DNA of 64,000 nt from Nitzschia sp. pyKryTriq1 (taxonomy: Eukaryota; Bacillariophyta; Bacillariophyceae; Bacillariales; Bacillariaceae), in the NCBI GenBank assembly GCA_956465555.1, contig OY101115.1, forward strand, positions 4,192,120-4,256,119, in the 5' to 3' direction. This document shows positions 20,115 through 30,221 of this stretch, piece after piece (position 1 is the first letter of the stretch; each line of letters starts with the position of its first letter). The translations under genes were made by a program, and so were the position numbers. Below the pieces are notes generated by a model. That model worked only from the letters and a program-made list of their open reading frames with translations. It was not told the DNA's origin and made no database searches.

Positions 20115-21926
20115 ATGCAGTCAGACGATGCGATTGCTGCGCTAATGGACGAGATGCGGGCACAGCAAGGATATGATGCCCCGCCTGGTCCCAAGATGAG
20201 TGAATCACAAAAAGTCGCAGCGAAATCATCATCATCACCAGCTGCTTCACATCTCAATTCTTCTTATAAACGACTTCTGCCAGAGCTCGATAGTTATCCT
20301 GATGAAGAACATTTAGGAGGCAATCAGTCCATCTGGAACGCCTATATTGGTGTGGCACCACACGAGCCGTCATTATCCTCCACGGGTTCTGGAAATCAGA
20401 GTAACAACAACAACAACAACAACAACAACAACGACATCACCTATGATCTCCCTACAAATCCACAGGTAGAGGTTGTCAGGAGGCGTGCTTTCGAGAAGTT
20501 CAAGCAAGAATGTACCGAAGTTTTGCAGCAGATACAAGATAAATGGGGTATCAAACTACCGATCCCTTCCATGCTTGAAAAATGGCACATGGATGCCAAG
20601 CTTGTCGAATGGCAGAAACGAAAACAAGGAGAAAAAGAAGGCGGCAATAGTAAACGCTCGAGTGCTGAATTATTATTTGCTGATGGTGATGATCTACCCC
20701 TCATGGCGTCCACAGAAGATATATATCGCTTTGCCATTGCTGTCACCCAAAAACATTCCACTTCATATTTTCGAGAACCCATTTTGCTGAGCAAGACTTC
20801 TTCTTCGCTCTTCCGATCTACATTAGAACCAGAAGTGAGAAAGGCTTGGGCTGCCAAATTGTCAGCACACACATCCACCACGAACAGTATCAAGGTATCA
20901 TCGCCGCTCCCGCCTAAATTCACAAAGAAAGCGGAGCAAGTTCAGAAAGCACTATATCGTTGCATCTGTCAGGCTTTGGAACATTTCCAACAGCAACTGA
21001 GTCAAGCAGTGAAGCTTGAGAACCAGCAAACTCAAGTCCAGCACTACAAGAAGCGAAGAAAACTCCCGAAGATAACCCGCGACGAAGAAATGGATCAGTA
21101 TCGGGTTACACATGCCGGAATCAGTCTAAAGGTTCACGCCGCCTATTTTGAAAAGCTACAGCGACTTTATGATCGCGCCCAGATCGCTGCTCACTCGCAG
21201 GAAGAATTCGTGTTTGAAGAGGCATTGTTTTGCTTGCTGTGCCGGTACGACATGCTGCAAGGAGCTGGCCTCCAGGCGGGTGTACCGGGGCGGGTAATGG
21301 ATACTTTGTTGAAACACTTTGATTGTCGGATGGAATGCTTTGCGTCTCCGTTGAATTGTCGATACGAGCGTTTCGCCTCTGCGTTCGATGTCGATCGAGC
21401 GTTTGGAAGTCGTGGCAGCTTCTTTGAGTTGAACGACGAGTTCTTTGCGTCGGGAGGTTTTTTCCAAGCGAATCCACCGTTTTGCGAGGGGGTAATTAAT
21501 GCCATGAATCGTCGTATCCATGATCTTTTGAAAGCCACCACAGGTATTACTACAACTAAGCCACTCTCATTTGCGGTCTTTGTGCCGGCATGGAAAGATT
21601 CCAAGGCCTACCAAGATCTCCTTGAAAACTCCTGCTTGGTGAAGCATTTGCTCTTGCCAAATGGCAAACACTTCTATGCTGAGGGTACACAACATCGGCG
21701 CAAAGGATCCTTTAGACCAGCTTCCTTCGACACGAGTATTCTGTTTTATCAGAATGCTGCGGGCAAATCACAATGTCCCATACCCGATGTAGCTTTGGAC
21801 GATCTTCGAGGAGCATTTTGTGACGACCCCGGTAGTATGGAAAAGGCTTCAAATGGTATCAAAAGGAAACACACGACGTCATCAACCCTGCAGCAGTCCA
21901 AATCCAAAAGTAAAAAGAGAAAGTAA
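20115..21926 (+). CDS. PCIF1: PCIF1/CAPAM-type cap-adjacent adenosine N6-methyltransferase
   Basis: Single exon, 603 aa, ATG at 20115. In animals PCIF1 methylates N6 of the 2'-O-methyladenosine next to the mRNA cap, using S-adenosylmethionine, in the nucleus. The C-terminal half matches the family clearly: FDCRMECFASPLNCRYERFA, SAFDVDRAFGSRGSFFE, the catalytic NPPF in GGFFQANPPFCEGVINAMN (about residues 453-456), PLSFAVFVPAWKDSKAYQDL, LLLPNGKHFYAEGTQ and SFRPASFDTSILFYQN. The helical middle region (RAFEKFKQECTEVLQQIQDK) also fits the family. The N-terminal WW domain of animal PCIF1, which binds the RNA polymerase II CTD, is not seen; the N-terminus is low complexity with an Asn run. The C-terminus is a basic nuclear signal (KSKSKKRK). 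Confidence 0.88.
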   Translation: MQSDDAIAALMDEMRAQQGYDAPPGPKMSESQKVAAKSSSSPAASHLNSSYKRLLPELDSYPDEEHLGGNQSIWNAYIGVAPHEPSLSSTGSGNQSNNNNNNNNNNDITYDLPTNPQVEVVRRRAFEKFKQECTEVLQQIQDKWGIKLPIPSMLEKWHMDAKLVEWQKRKQGEKEGGNSKRSSAELLFADGDDLPLMASTEDIYRFAIAVTQKHSTSYFREPILLSKTSSSLFRSTLEPEVRKAWAAKLSAHTSTTNSIKVSSPLPPKFTKKAEQVQKALYRCICQALEHFQQQLSQAVKLENQQTQVQHYKKRRKLPKITRDEEMDQYRVTHAGISLKVHAAYFEKLQRLYDRAQIAAHSQEEFVFEEALFCLLCRYDMLQGAGLQAGVPGRVMDTLLKHFDCRMECFASPLNCRYERFASAFDVDRAFGSRGSFFELNDEFFASGGFFQANPPFCEGVINAMNRRIHDLLKATTGITTTKPLSFAVFVPAWKDSKAYQDLLENSCLVKHLLLPNGKHFYAEGTQHRRKGSFRPASFDTSILFYQNAAGKSQCPIPDVALDDLRGAFCDDPGSMEKASNGIKRKHTTSSTLQQSKSKSKKRK

Positions 21927-23046
21927 CAAATAATACGCAGTCCCCAGCCGTTTGGTACCGTAAGTAGACGATTGCAAGTAGGAGTATAGTCGTCGTCGGC
22001 ACATGCATGATGTTGCTGCGAGGGATCGATCGGTCAAGTTTGCTGATCATCAGTCCTCGAAACGAGGAGCTCCTTCCCATGGGGAACGGGTCGTCTTTTC
22101 GGTATTTGCCAGACGTACGTGGGCCCAGCAAGAAGGTCGTCGTCGTGGTCTGTTGTGTGCTTGACATGCACTCCTCGTCGTACACGGTGTGGAGGATCGC
22201 ACCTACATGGGGGGAGGGTCTACGAAACTCGAAACCAAATATGTGCGAAAATCCAAACCCTAATACGAAACTCGAAACCCAAAACGAAAATCCAGTCCAT
22301 GTACAGGAATAGGGGGCCTGTGCGAAACAACGAAGCATATAATGTAGAGCCGATAATTGCCCTATATTGAAATCGATTTGAAAATACGTTTCATATTATA
22401 ACAGGATATCAACCTCTTAGCGCCGCTTTCTGATGTACTGCTAGTAATACTATGATGATACTAACTCGTCCTCCTGCTGGTAGTAGTAGGAGGAGCAGTC
22501 AGGAGCAAAGACAACAACAACAACAACAACAACAACAAAGCTACTACAGCAGCAGTATGATAGTGTACAGCAAACTCCAACTCATCGAACCGCCCCCCTG
22601 CCTCAATCCTCACCCGCCCCCTCTTTTTCAAAAATAATAGTACAGTACAGTACTGTAGTTCAAGCATTATCGTCCCCGGATAGTAAGATAGTAGTACTAC
22701 TACTGGTACTCTACTAGTAGACTCTAGTAGTAGAGAGACTACTGACTGTAGTATGTACCGGTAGTACTTTTTGGATACCGGTACCGGTACAGTTAGGTGA
22801 CGTACGGGCGTCTTGCCATCAACCCAGTACAGTACCCAGTGAAACGCTTCCCCCTATTTTTTCCCTCCTCTGTGAAGACGATCCCCTAAAACTCATGCCA
22901 GCGCGATCCGAGCGAGATGTGAAATAATACGAAGTAAGATACTCGCGGCCCCCGATGGCCGATTTTGTCGTTGCTGTTTGCGCCGTGTTCCGTGTTATTT
23001 CATTCCATAGTAGAGCAAATAAAAATAAGAATGTGCAAATACTAGA
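21927..23046. other. 1.1-kb intergenic region with short repeats and GTAC tract
   Basis: No gene is supported. Visible features are a 16-base motif TACGAAACTCGAAACC present twice 45 bases apart (about 22217 and 22262), a CAA microsatellite at about 22511-22538, CTAGTAG-rich inverted sequence (about 22680-22745) and a GTAC tract (about 22745-22835) with TACCGGTACCGGTAC. Confidence 0.5.
22511..22538. repeat. CAA microsatellite
   Basis: About nine tandem CAA units in an intergenic region. A simple-sequence repeat; similar CAA/CAG runs occur at 35815-35850 and 36715-36743. Confidence 0.85.
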
Positions 23047-23772
23047 ATGGCAGCTTCATCCTTTGCACAGAAATTAGCTGCCATTCCAGCGACGTCCTGG
23101 GCTTCGGCTGTGGCATCGGTCCCAATCTTGCTGTGGGCGAATGATTCCCTCTTTTCGTTGTATCGAGTATCTGGATCTTCCATGGAACCTTCCTTGAAAC
23201 AAGGCGATATAGTGGTTGTTCGTAAATCGGATGGCATCTGGCAGAAGCAAACTCGCAAGGAAGAAGATCCCGTACTTACCTTTCAGCGACAGCAGCAAAT
23301 CGACTTGGAGAGAACTCATTGCCATTCCAACGGAGTCAGCTGGCTGATCCACAAGCCACCAATCCCAGTCGTCAATGACATTATCATATACAAGGATCCT
23401 ACAGAATACCCGTGGAGACATTGTATCAAGCGCGTTGTTGGGTTGGGTCAGCAAATCGTGATGATGCCAAGCAATCGCTACAAGCCGGCCTCCAAGTATC
23501 AGATGGACAATAGTACTGGTACGGGGACACACGAGATGTTTTCGTCGATGCGAGTTGCCTCGCCATGTGTTCCATCCTATAGTATGTGGGTAGAAGGCGA
23601 CAATATTGCCAACTCGAAGGATTCGTCAACTAGCCATGGTGCAATTTCCAAGAAACTTCTCGTCGGCGTCGCCGAGTATCGAATATGGCCTCCAACTCGG
23701 ATAGGGAAACTAGGGTCGTCCACCGATTTGAGAGGGGAGCCAAAGCCATACTCGTACTGGCCGCAAATGTGA
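23047..23772 (+). CDS. IMP2: Mitochondrial inner membrane protease subunit 2-like (signal peptidase I family S26)
   Basis: Single exon, 241 aa, ATG at 23047. The order of signal-peptidase boxes is clear: an N-terminal membrane segment (ASAVASVPILLWANDSLF), the Ser-nucleophile box VSGSSMEPSLKQGDIVVV with Ser45, the general-base Lys box HCIKRVVGLGQQ with Lys128, WVEGDN, and the ending YRIWPPTRIGKLGS, which matches the IMP2/IMMP2L signature ILWPPERW. Imp2 cleaves presequences of intermembrane-space proteins. Compared with the roughly 175-residue human protein there is an insertion of some 40 residues between the Ser and Lys boxes and another between the Lys box and WVEGDN. A plastid or thylakoid peptidase is the alternative, but no bipartite presequence is present. 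Confidence 0.82.
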   Translation: MAASSFAQKLAAIPATSWASAVASVPILLWANDSLFSLYRVSGSSMEPSLKQGDIVVVRKSDGIWQKQTRKEEDPVLTFQRQQQIDLERTHCHSNGVSWLIHKPPIPVVNDIIIYKDPTEYPWRHCIKRVVGLGQQIVMMPSNRYKPASKYQMDNSTGTGTHEMFSSMRVASPCVPSYSMWVEGDNIANSKDSSTSHGAISKKLLVGVAEYRIWPPTRIGKLGSSTDLRGEPKPYSYWPQM

Positions 23773-24002
23773 CCATTACCATGAATCGGCAAAATATAAT
23801 GTTTTAATGTACGAATCTACATAGTCTACCAGTAGCAATGAAGAGGAGTAGGACTTATGTACTGTACAATTTCAGGAGCTAGTTATGAATTTTATGTGGC
23901 GAGCGTTTGGTCTATGAGTGGAAGGTGCTCACCGGGTGATAGAATGATGAAATAGCCGTGTGTGTAAGAGTGCAAGTGCGCGGCTTATCAGAATCGCGCT
24001 GA

Positions 24003-25482
24003 TCAAGGCATCCGTATGTGTTCTGTGTTTCCTTTTCTGATGGTCAAGAAAATAAAGAGATCCCCAGCTGGCCCCCCCATCGGCCCAGCATCGCCTTCTC
24101 CCTTGAGACGAAGTTTTGCGCCTTCCCCAACTCCGCGTGGGATAAGTACCGTGATGTCTTTGGAAGCTTCTTTGACCCCTTTTCCGTGGCACGTCATACA
24201 ATTTTCAGGAACTATTTGACCAGTACCTCTGCAATGGCGACATATTTCTTGTTTGGAATAGTTTTCGGTTGGAGAAAAGCCAGAGGGTGCCGATTTGGGG
24301 AGCACGGCTCCAGTGCCACGACAATGCTCGCAAGTCTTTACCTCAACGCCAGGTTGGATACCGTTTCCAGTACAGGTTGTACAGGAATCTAGATGTTTGA
24401 TGCGAATTTTTTCCTCCCCTCCCTCAAGGGCAGTTTGTAAGTCAATTTCCATTTCTATACTGAGATCGCCTCCAACCCATCGTCGCCGAGTACTAGATCC
24501 GCCGGTCGTTGGTCGCGTAGAGGTAAAATCCATATGATCCGCCATGGATCGACGTGATGGGCCACCCACAGTCCCCATGTGAATGTGTTGAGCACCAAAG
24601 CCAACACCGTTATCAACAAATCTGGAATCGCCATAAATATCCTGCTGCTGAGGCTGATAGCCTTCACTTTCCATCCGTGAGTTGTAAAGATCTGCAAACG
24701 GCGACTTCCATGGATCCCAGGCAGATCCAAATGGACTATCACCTGTAAAACGAGAATCTGGTCTTTGCGCTCTTGGACCAGAATGGGAACCCGCCTGACG
24801 CCGACGAGCGTTGGGATTGGATTGCGCATCGAACGGTGACTGCTCGTAGGCTGGACGACGGGGTGGTGGGGGCTGCGGTTCATGTGGCCAATCGTAAAAG
24901 GGATTCCTGCCTCTATTTACGGTTGTGGGGCGTTTGACGTTCCGAGAAGTAGCAGCCTTGTCACTGCAAGCAGAAGTTCCGAGACCTTCGCTCCCGAAGA
25001 TATCGAACTGGTTCCTTAGCTCTTTGTCCTTTAACACTTCATACGCCCTGTTCAGCTGTTGAAAGATAGACGTAGTGTCCATATCAGGATTTGCATCTAT
25101 TGTTCAGGCACGCAACACAAAGAGTGAGAACGACGGGGATTTCATCGCCACGAGTATTCCGCAGCATTCATATTTACGCACCCGGATGAAACCGCTTTGC
25201 CAAATTGCGATAAGCCCGTTTGATTTCAGCATCATTGGCAGTACGAGGAACCCCAAGAATATTGTAGTAGTCGACCGAAGTATCATGGGGAGAATTTCTG
25301 TACCGCAAAATTGTCGCCTCGGATCGTCGAGATGCCCATGATAATAGATTCGTCGTCACTGCCGCACCTCTTCTCGCGAAAAATAGCAACTCATCTGTTG
25401 ACCGCGGCCCAGTGTTGAGTCCGAATCCCTCCACCCGAGCCACACCAAGCAGAACGATAGCTCTCAGCAACTGAAACTTCAT
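24003..25482 (-). CDS. Plastid-targeted DnaJ-type co-chaperone, copy B
   Basis: Exon 1 runs 25482-25182 and exon 2 25096-24003 (464 aa, 85-bp intron with GTGCGT donor). The ATG at 25482 gives a signal peptide [19 protein letters not shown] followed by Phe20, again a plastid-type presequence. The J domain ([32 protein letters not shown]) is interrupted by the intron inside the Asp codon of HPD, the same site as in copy A. After a Pro/Arg/Gln-rich linker come four zinc repeats (CTTCTG, CEHCRG, CRHCRG, CMTCHG) and the first substrate-domain block ([20 protein letters not shown]), after which the protein ends within 16 residues. Thus, like copy A, it lacks the second C-terminal beta domain and dimerisation region of bacterial DnaJ. 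The shared order and intron indicate a duplication. Confidence 0.85.
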
Positions 25483-26198
25483 CTTGGATGTGAGACGGCT
25501 TTTTACACAACTGATAAAGGTAAAAAGTCTCGCCGTTGGAAGTTGGCAAAAGTTGTAAAAAGTGATGGGTCGAGAAGAAAACGGTGAATGGTCGGCATGA
25601 CGCGCGAAATTTCGAAAAGACAGCTGTTCTTGGGTCTGGAAATCCAATCAAAATTTTGAATTCGATGTGCGACAATCGAAAGGACATTCCAGGCTTATCT
25701 AATGTGGTTCGGGATGGCTGGCGCGCACTAGCGATCGTTGATTGGCCAAAGTGGAATTGAAAATAACGATCAAATGGCGGGAATGCGTTCGCGACTCCAG
25801 ATAGAAGAGGGAAGAGGAGAGAGGAGTCTTGGCTTACGGCGGGCAGACGTTGCTCCACCCAAGAACAAAAAAATGTGAAAAGCATCAAAGATCATCCCAT
25901 AATTCATCGCCAACTTCCGACCATCGATCATGATGCGTCATCCGTGACCCCCTCTGCTGACTCCTCCTGAGGAGTCCTGATGCCTTTCCAATGCACATAT
26001 CCAAACACAATCACCGGCAGTCTACTCGTAAAACATCAAGACTACTAGTCTACGGTACTTGTACAGGTAAGAAGGTGGTCAACCCCTCGTCGCCGCACCA
26101 AGAATAAGAAAGATCAAAGGTCCACCCTCCCGGCACTTCACATCAGAAAGAATAATCCTCGACCCTCCACACAACCAAACACAACGCGCGCATATAGC
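25483..26198. other. Divergent intergenic region
   Basis: 716 bp between the DnaJ-B start and the PDZ gene start. Open frames in the first 400 bases are extensions of the DnaJ exon without ATG support. A short GTAC-containing stretch lies near 26040-26070. Nothing else is recognised. Confidence 0.5.
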
Positions 26199-26825
26199 AT
26201 GCCTACTATTATCTTCAAAAAGATCTTCAAAAGCAAGAGCAATAGCTTTCCAAATGAAAAAGGATTGGTGTTCCACGGGACGTCGGTGACACGGGCGCTC
26301 ATTGACCATGTGAATGATGCCATGGGCACCATCCGTCTTTCGGGACCTGATGCCCTAGCACCTGTGTTTCGTTGGAAGGATGGGCACTATTACGCCTCTA
26401 TGAATCATAACTTTCAAAAGAGGCACGAAGAAGACGCAGTTGCGGAAATTTTGGACGTTATGGAGTCAATGGGGTGGGATTTCAAATTCCAGTACGATAC
26501 TAGTTTCTCATCAGAGAAAGTCTTTAGCGAGTCCGAAACCTCCAACGAATTGTGGATTTTCCACAAGGAACCAACTCTATATCAAATCTACAAAGAATCC
26601 GTGGAAACAAGGGTCGGCATCATTCTGGCCGAGTCCGGCGAAGGCGACCCGGGAAAGATATATGTCAAGAGAGTGGACGCGGGTAGCCTCTTTGAAGCTT
26701 CGGGTGTTCCAGTAGGTGCTGTAGTCATGAGTATCAACGGCGTCCCATGTAAAGGAAAATCGGCCAAAGAGGCTATCATGCTGATTACCAGCAAACAGGG
26801 AGCTGTCAAACTGTTGACTTACTAG
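26199..26825 (+). CDS. Small protein with C-terminal PDZ domain
   Basis: Single exon, 208 aa, ATG at 26199. Residues from about 140 read as a PDZ domain: VGIILAESGEGDPGKIYVKR, VDAGSLFEASGVPVGAVVMS, INGVPCKGKSAKEAIMLI, with the usual order of beta strands and the G-D/A-x-V-x-x-I-N-G element. The N-terminal 130 residues have no recognised domain (VFRWKDGHYYASMNHNFQKR; EILDVMESMGWDFKFQYDTS); this part resembles small globular domains but is not assigned. The N-terminus MPTIIFKKIFKSKSN is basic and lacks a convincing signal peptide, so a cytosolic adaptor is likely. Confidence 0.75.
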   Translation: MPTIIFKKIFKSKSNSFPNEKGLVFHGTSVTRALIDHVNDAMGTIRLSGPDALAPVFRWKDGHYYASMNHNFQKRHEEDAVAEILDVMESMGWDFKFQYDTSFSSEKVFSESETSNELWIFHKEPTLYQIYKESVETRVGIILAESGEGDPGKIYVKRVDAGSLFEASGVPVGAVVMSINGVPCKGKSAKEAIMLITSKQGAVKLLTY

Positions 26826-27147
26826 ACTCCTCACTACGGAAGAGACTCACGACTGGTAGTGTCTGCAATAGTTGTCAATAAAACCAACCATTCTATACTG
26901 ATTGTTAATTTTTAAAACAAGATTTCATTGTTTTCTTTCAATAGTTATCATCATCATCATCATTGTCGCGTGTGGAGAAAAGTTGTGTTCGTGTGAAGTG
27001 TGGTGTAATTGTTGACAATGTGTGACGACGACGACAACTTGTGCTAGTGTGCTGTGTCAGATGAATGGAAATGTTGCGAGGATCTCTTGGAGTGCAAAAC
27101 CATAGCGCCGTTGTTTTGTTTTGTTATGTTTTGTTCGTTCTGTTTGA
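26826..27147. other. Convergent 3' intergenic region
   Basis: 322 bp between two converging genes (PDZ and AlgH-like). It contains an ATC triplet run near 26948-26962. No gene or defined terminator is seen. Confidence 0.5.
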
Positions 27148-28459
27148 TTACGGCATCATTCGTCGGTCGCCTCGTCCGGGATGTTGTCGGGCAATCTCAT
27201 CAAATTCTCCGCCCATGCACCGCAGAATATCGCTCCACAAATCATGAGCATCATCTTCTGGTGTGATAAGAGCACCGGCATACCTCAATACGAAATCGGA
27301 ACTTGCCGAGCAAGTGTACCAGACTCCCTTTTGGATTTCACGTTCCAATTGTCCCGGAACCCACGCAGCATGGCCCTTGATGAAGAGGGCCTTGCTAGGA
27401 TCAAAACGATTTATCCGCACTTCGTTCATGAGTTCTTCGGACCCTCCAATGAAGACTCCCGGCGCCAACTTTTTGCTTCCGTCGACTTGACCGAATCCGT
27501 GCAAGACGGCAAACTCTTCCGTCAAGACAGGACCGCCGTAGGAGACGGGCGACTTTGCAAAGGCCAATTTGAGAGAAAGATCCAAATTGGTCTCTTGTTC
27601 GGTCGCAATCTTGTTCAAGTCTCCAGAGAGGGGACTATGAGAGAAATCACGAACAACAGGCGTGATGTGATGAGAAAATAGGCAAAACGACAATACGTTA
27701 CAGCCAGTGCAAATATACGCGCGGTGCTTACCGATTGATGACGACACCAGTCGTTCCCGATTTGTCATGGTGATCGACAATCAAGACGACAGTTTGATGA
27801 AAGACACCACCCAACTTTTCGTTCGCCACCAAAATACATCCTTGTTCGATATGCGAAATCGGATGCGCCCATCTGTGAGCGCTAATGTTGGAGACGCCCT
27901 TAGGTTTCATGTGAATCGGCAATTCGGCCGCACTGACAAAGGGATCTTGATACAAGAGATCTTCCGTCTGCGGAATTCCAATCGAGTTGCCGCGCAACAA
28001 GGATGCGACAGAGGTCTTCTTGTGGTCTCCATTTCCGCCGAAAATACTGGAAATGGCGGCGCCAAACAAGTCGCCAAGCTGTCCCTGCTTGTCCAACGAA
28101 GTATCCTCCTCGGCGTTCTGTGGCTCGTTGTTCTGGCCAGCCGCCTGCTTCTTTTCGGCCTTATTGTGAGTGGTGGCACTGCTGCTGTTGCTGCCCTCCT
28201 TATTTTTGAGGTTCTTTCGGAGCTCTTCCTCCTTTTCTTGGGCTACCAGCTTGGCACGGAATAGACGCCAGTCATCTCCCATGGCCTTTTCCAGTTCTCG
28301 TTCCATCCGAGCACGATCGGAATTCTTCGAGTGCAGCACCATCGAGCGGATGTTGCGGACGAGGGGAGATGTCGACACGGGAGCAAACGCTTGTACCCCG
28401 GTGGTCATCAGCCAAAGGGCGCCCAATAGGAGCGTCAATGATGATGTCGAAACTGTCAT
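27148..28459 (-). CDS. Plastid-targeted AlgH/UPF0301 (DUF179) family protein
   Basis: Exon 1 28459-27732 and exon 2 27634-27148 (404 aa, 97-bp intron). The junction gives [16 protein letters not shown], matching the family motif. The ATG at 28459 gives a textbook diatom plastid presequence: signal peptide to A24, then FAP (GVQA|FAPVS). A charged linker of about 110 residues precedes the UPF0301 domain ([74 protein letters not shown]). The domain is of bacterial or cyanobacterial type (YqgE/AlgH); its biochemical role is not established, though plant and algal plastid homologs exist. The gene is divergent from the UBA/ZnF-UBP gene. Confidence 0.87.
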
Positions 28460-29435
28460 GATGATCTGCAAACAATGATACGAACGAGAATAATCAAGCA
28501 ATAATCTTCAGAAGGACCGCAATCAAAATAAAATGACCACACAAGAATTCTGAGAGGTGTTGGATGCTGAAAGCAAGGATACTGTAAACCTACAGTAGTC
28601 GATGTCTGTCGTTGTCGTCGTGAGCGAGTGAGCGAGTGTTCTCGTTGTTATGATCCAAAGGCGGATCGATCGTCGGGCGGGTCGTTGCGATGGATGGGTG
28701 GGTGGATGGATGGGTGGGTGGATGCGCTAGTAGGTCTAGCTTGGCGAAGAAGAAGATGATGATGATGGGATGCTTCTTCGTTGACATGCATGCATGCATA
28801 GGCGAGCAGAACTCTGGCCCAGCCGGACCGCGAGGAACAAAAAGAAGAGCTGCACGCGCCGACACACACATCAGCGATCTTTTTCGCCAACAGAACTCTC
28901 GCGCAGATTTTTTATTTTCTGTTCGCGATTTTCGGGATGAGAGCCCGCGCGTGCGTGCGTACAGCCACCGACAACAGTCCCCTTGACGTCCGAGCAGCTG
29001 GTGGGGTGCCTGGCATTCTGATATCTCCATGCACGTAGATAGGATAAAGTACATAATGACGTCTGTGGATGGTTAAATAAAAGTCTGGTTGTGTCGCAGT
29101 ATGACGCATGACTTCGACATAAAGAATGCGTAAGGAACGTTGGTGCGACATGAGGATGGATCGGAACAGCTGTGCACCCGGTACGTAAAGGTACTGTACC
29201 TGTAGTACCTGTGATCGATGATCCAAAACAGTCGTCTTTGTCTTTCTTCTCCATCCATCGTTCGTTGTTGTGATTGAAAAGATACCATCCCAACGCACCG
29301 AACGACCGACGACCGACCGATCATGTAGTACAGACAGACATTTTTTGTTCTCCGAGCCAGAGAGTTGAAGCCCAGCTTCTTGCCAACCCATTCTTCTTCT
29401 TCTTCTTCTCTACTTCGTACTTCGAAAGAGGAGAA
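28460..29435. other. Divergent intergenic region with minisatellite
   Basis: 976 bp between the AlgH-like and UBA/ZnF-UBP gene starts. GAGCGAGT repeats occur near 28620-28640, and a GGAT/GGGT minisatellite at about 28690-28730. ATGCATGCATG lies near 28787-28798, and a small GTAC cluster near 29180-29215. Open frames across it are low complexity and unconvincing. Confidence 0.5.
28690..28730. repeat. GGATGGGT-type minisatellite
   Basis: Tandem GATGGATGGGTGGGTG units in two nearly identical copies, in the leader region between divergent genes. A simple repeat, no function inferred. Confidence 0.75.
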
Positions 29436-30221
29436 ATGTCCAAGAAAGGGGAAGAAAGCAACCACGACGAGGACGACAATGGCAACAACACTCCACCAGC
29501 AGCGACCGCCGCCGCCAAGCCTGCCGTAGCCTCATCGTCGATCGCCGAAGCATTGTACGCTGTCGAAACATTGGTGCAAGTCTTTGGATTTTCGGTTGAA
29601 GCAGCGAATCAGGCCGTCAATGAGGTTGGGACGGATGTGTCTCACTGTTACAATTTTATTTTGGATCAAGGGTTGGGAAAAGATACCGGCGGGGCCGTGT
29701 ATCCGATTGATAACTGCCCACACATTCATACTCATGTCACGACGACGACGACGACCACGACGAAGGATCAAATATTATTAGGGCCAGGAGTCTTTCAAGA
29801 AGAGTGTCAATATCATTCTGGTGATTCCAGCAACAACTTCTCTTTTTTGGAAAAGACTGGAAATCTAAAAGAAGATGTAGTTCTTGGAGACCAATCACTG
29901 TCGTCTTGTCCCAAAGGAGAGAATTGGTTGTGTTTGACATGCAGTCGGGTTTTTTGCTCCCGTTACGTCAATGGTCACGGCTTGCAGCATTGGAAGGATA
30001 CCTGTGCTGCTGCTGCTGCTGGGCAGCAGCAACAAGAAGAAGAAGAAGAAGATACCGGTACAGCAGTAGGACATTGCGTGGCTTTATCCCTTGCGGATCT
30101 GAGCGTTTGGTGCCACGTGTGTGGTGCATATCTGGTTCACGACGAGAAGGTTCTCAAGCCAATTGTGAAGTATCTAGAACAATTAAAATTCGCCGATGAA
30201 CAAGAAGACGGATCTGGATGA
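29436..30221 (+). CDS. UBA plus UBP-type zinc-finger protein (ubiquitin binding)
   Basis: Single exon from the first in-frame ATG at 29436 (261 aa). Residues about 32-80 form a UBA-like domain (SIAEALYAVETLVQVFGFSV, GTDVSHCYNFILDQG). From CPHIHTHV onwards the protein is a ZnF-UBP/BUZ domain: ENWLCLTCSRVFCSRYVNGH, LQHWKDTC, HCVALSLADLSVWCHVCGAY, KYLEQLKF. This strongly recalls the zinc fingers of HDAC6, USP5 and BRAP, which bind the free C-terminal GG of ubiquitin through the Arg/Trp/Tyr pocket (here SRYVNGH and SVWC). A low-complexity insertion (Ala, Gln, Glu runs) sits between LQHWKDTC and HCVAL. There is no protease or deacetylase domain, so it is a ubiquitin receptor or adaptor. Confidence 0.85.
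   Translation: MSKKGEESNHDEDDNGNNTPPAATAAAKPAVASSSIAEALYAVETLVQVFGFSVEAANQAVNEVGTDVSHCYNFILDQGLGKDTGGAVYPIDNCPHIHTHVTTTTTTTTKDQILLGPGVFQEECQYHSGDSSNNFSFLEKTGNLKEDVVLGDQSLSSCPKGENWLCLTCSRVFCSRYVNGHGLQHWKDTCAAAAAGQQQQEEEEEDTGTAVGHCVALSLADLSVWCHVCGAYLVHDEKVLKPIVKYLEQLKFADEQEDGSG

Noticed and set aside
28590-29391. Several minus-strand open frames upstream of the AlgH-like gene
   Set aside because: Translations are mostly from minisatellite and low-complexity DNA, and none has a domain.
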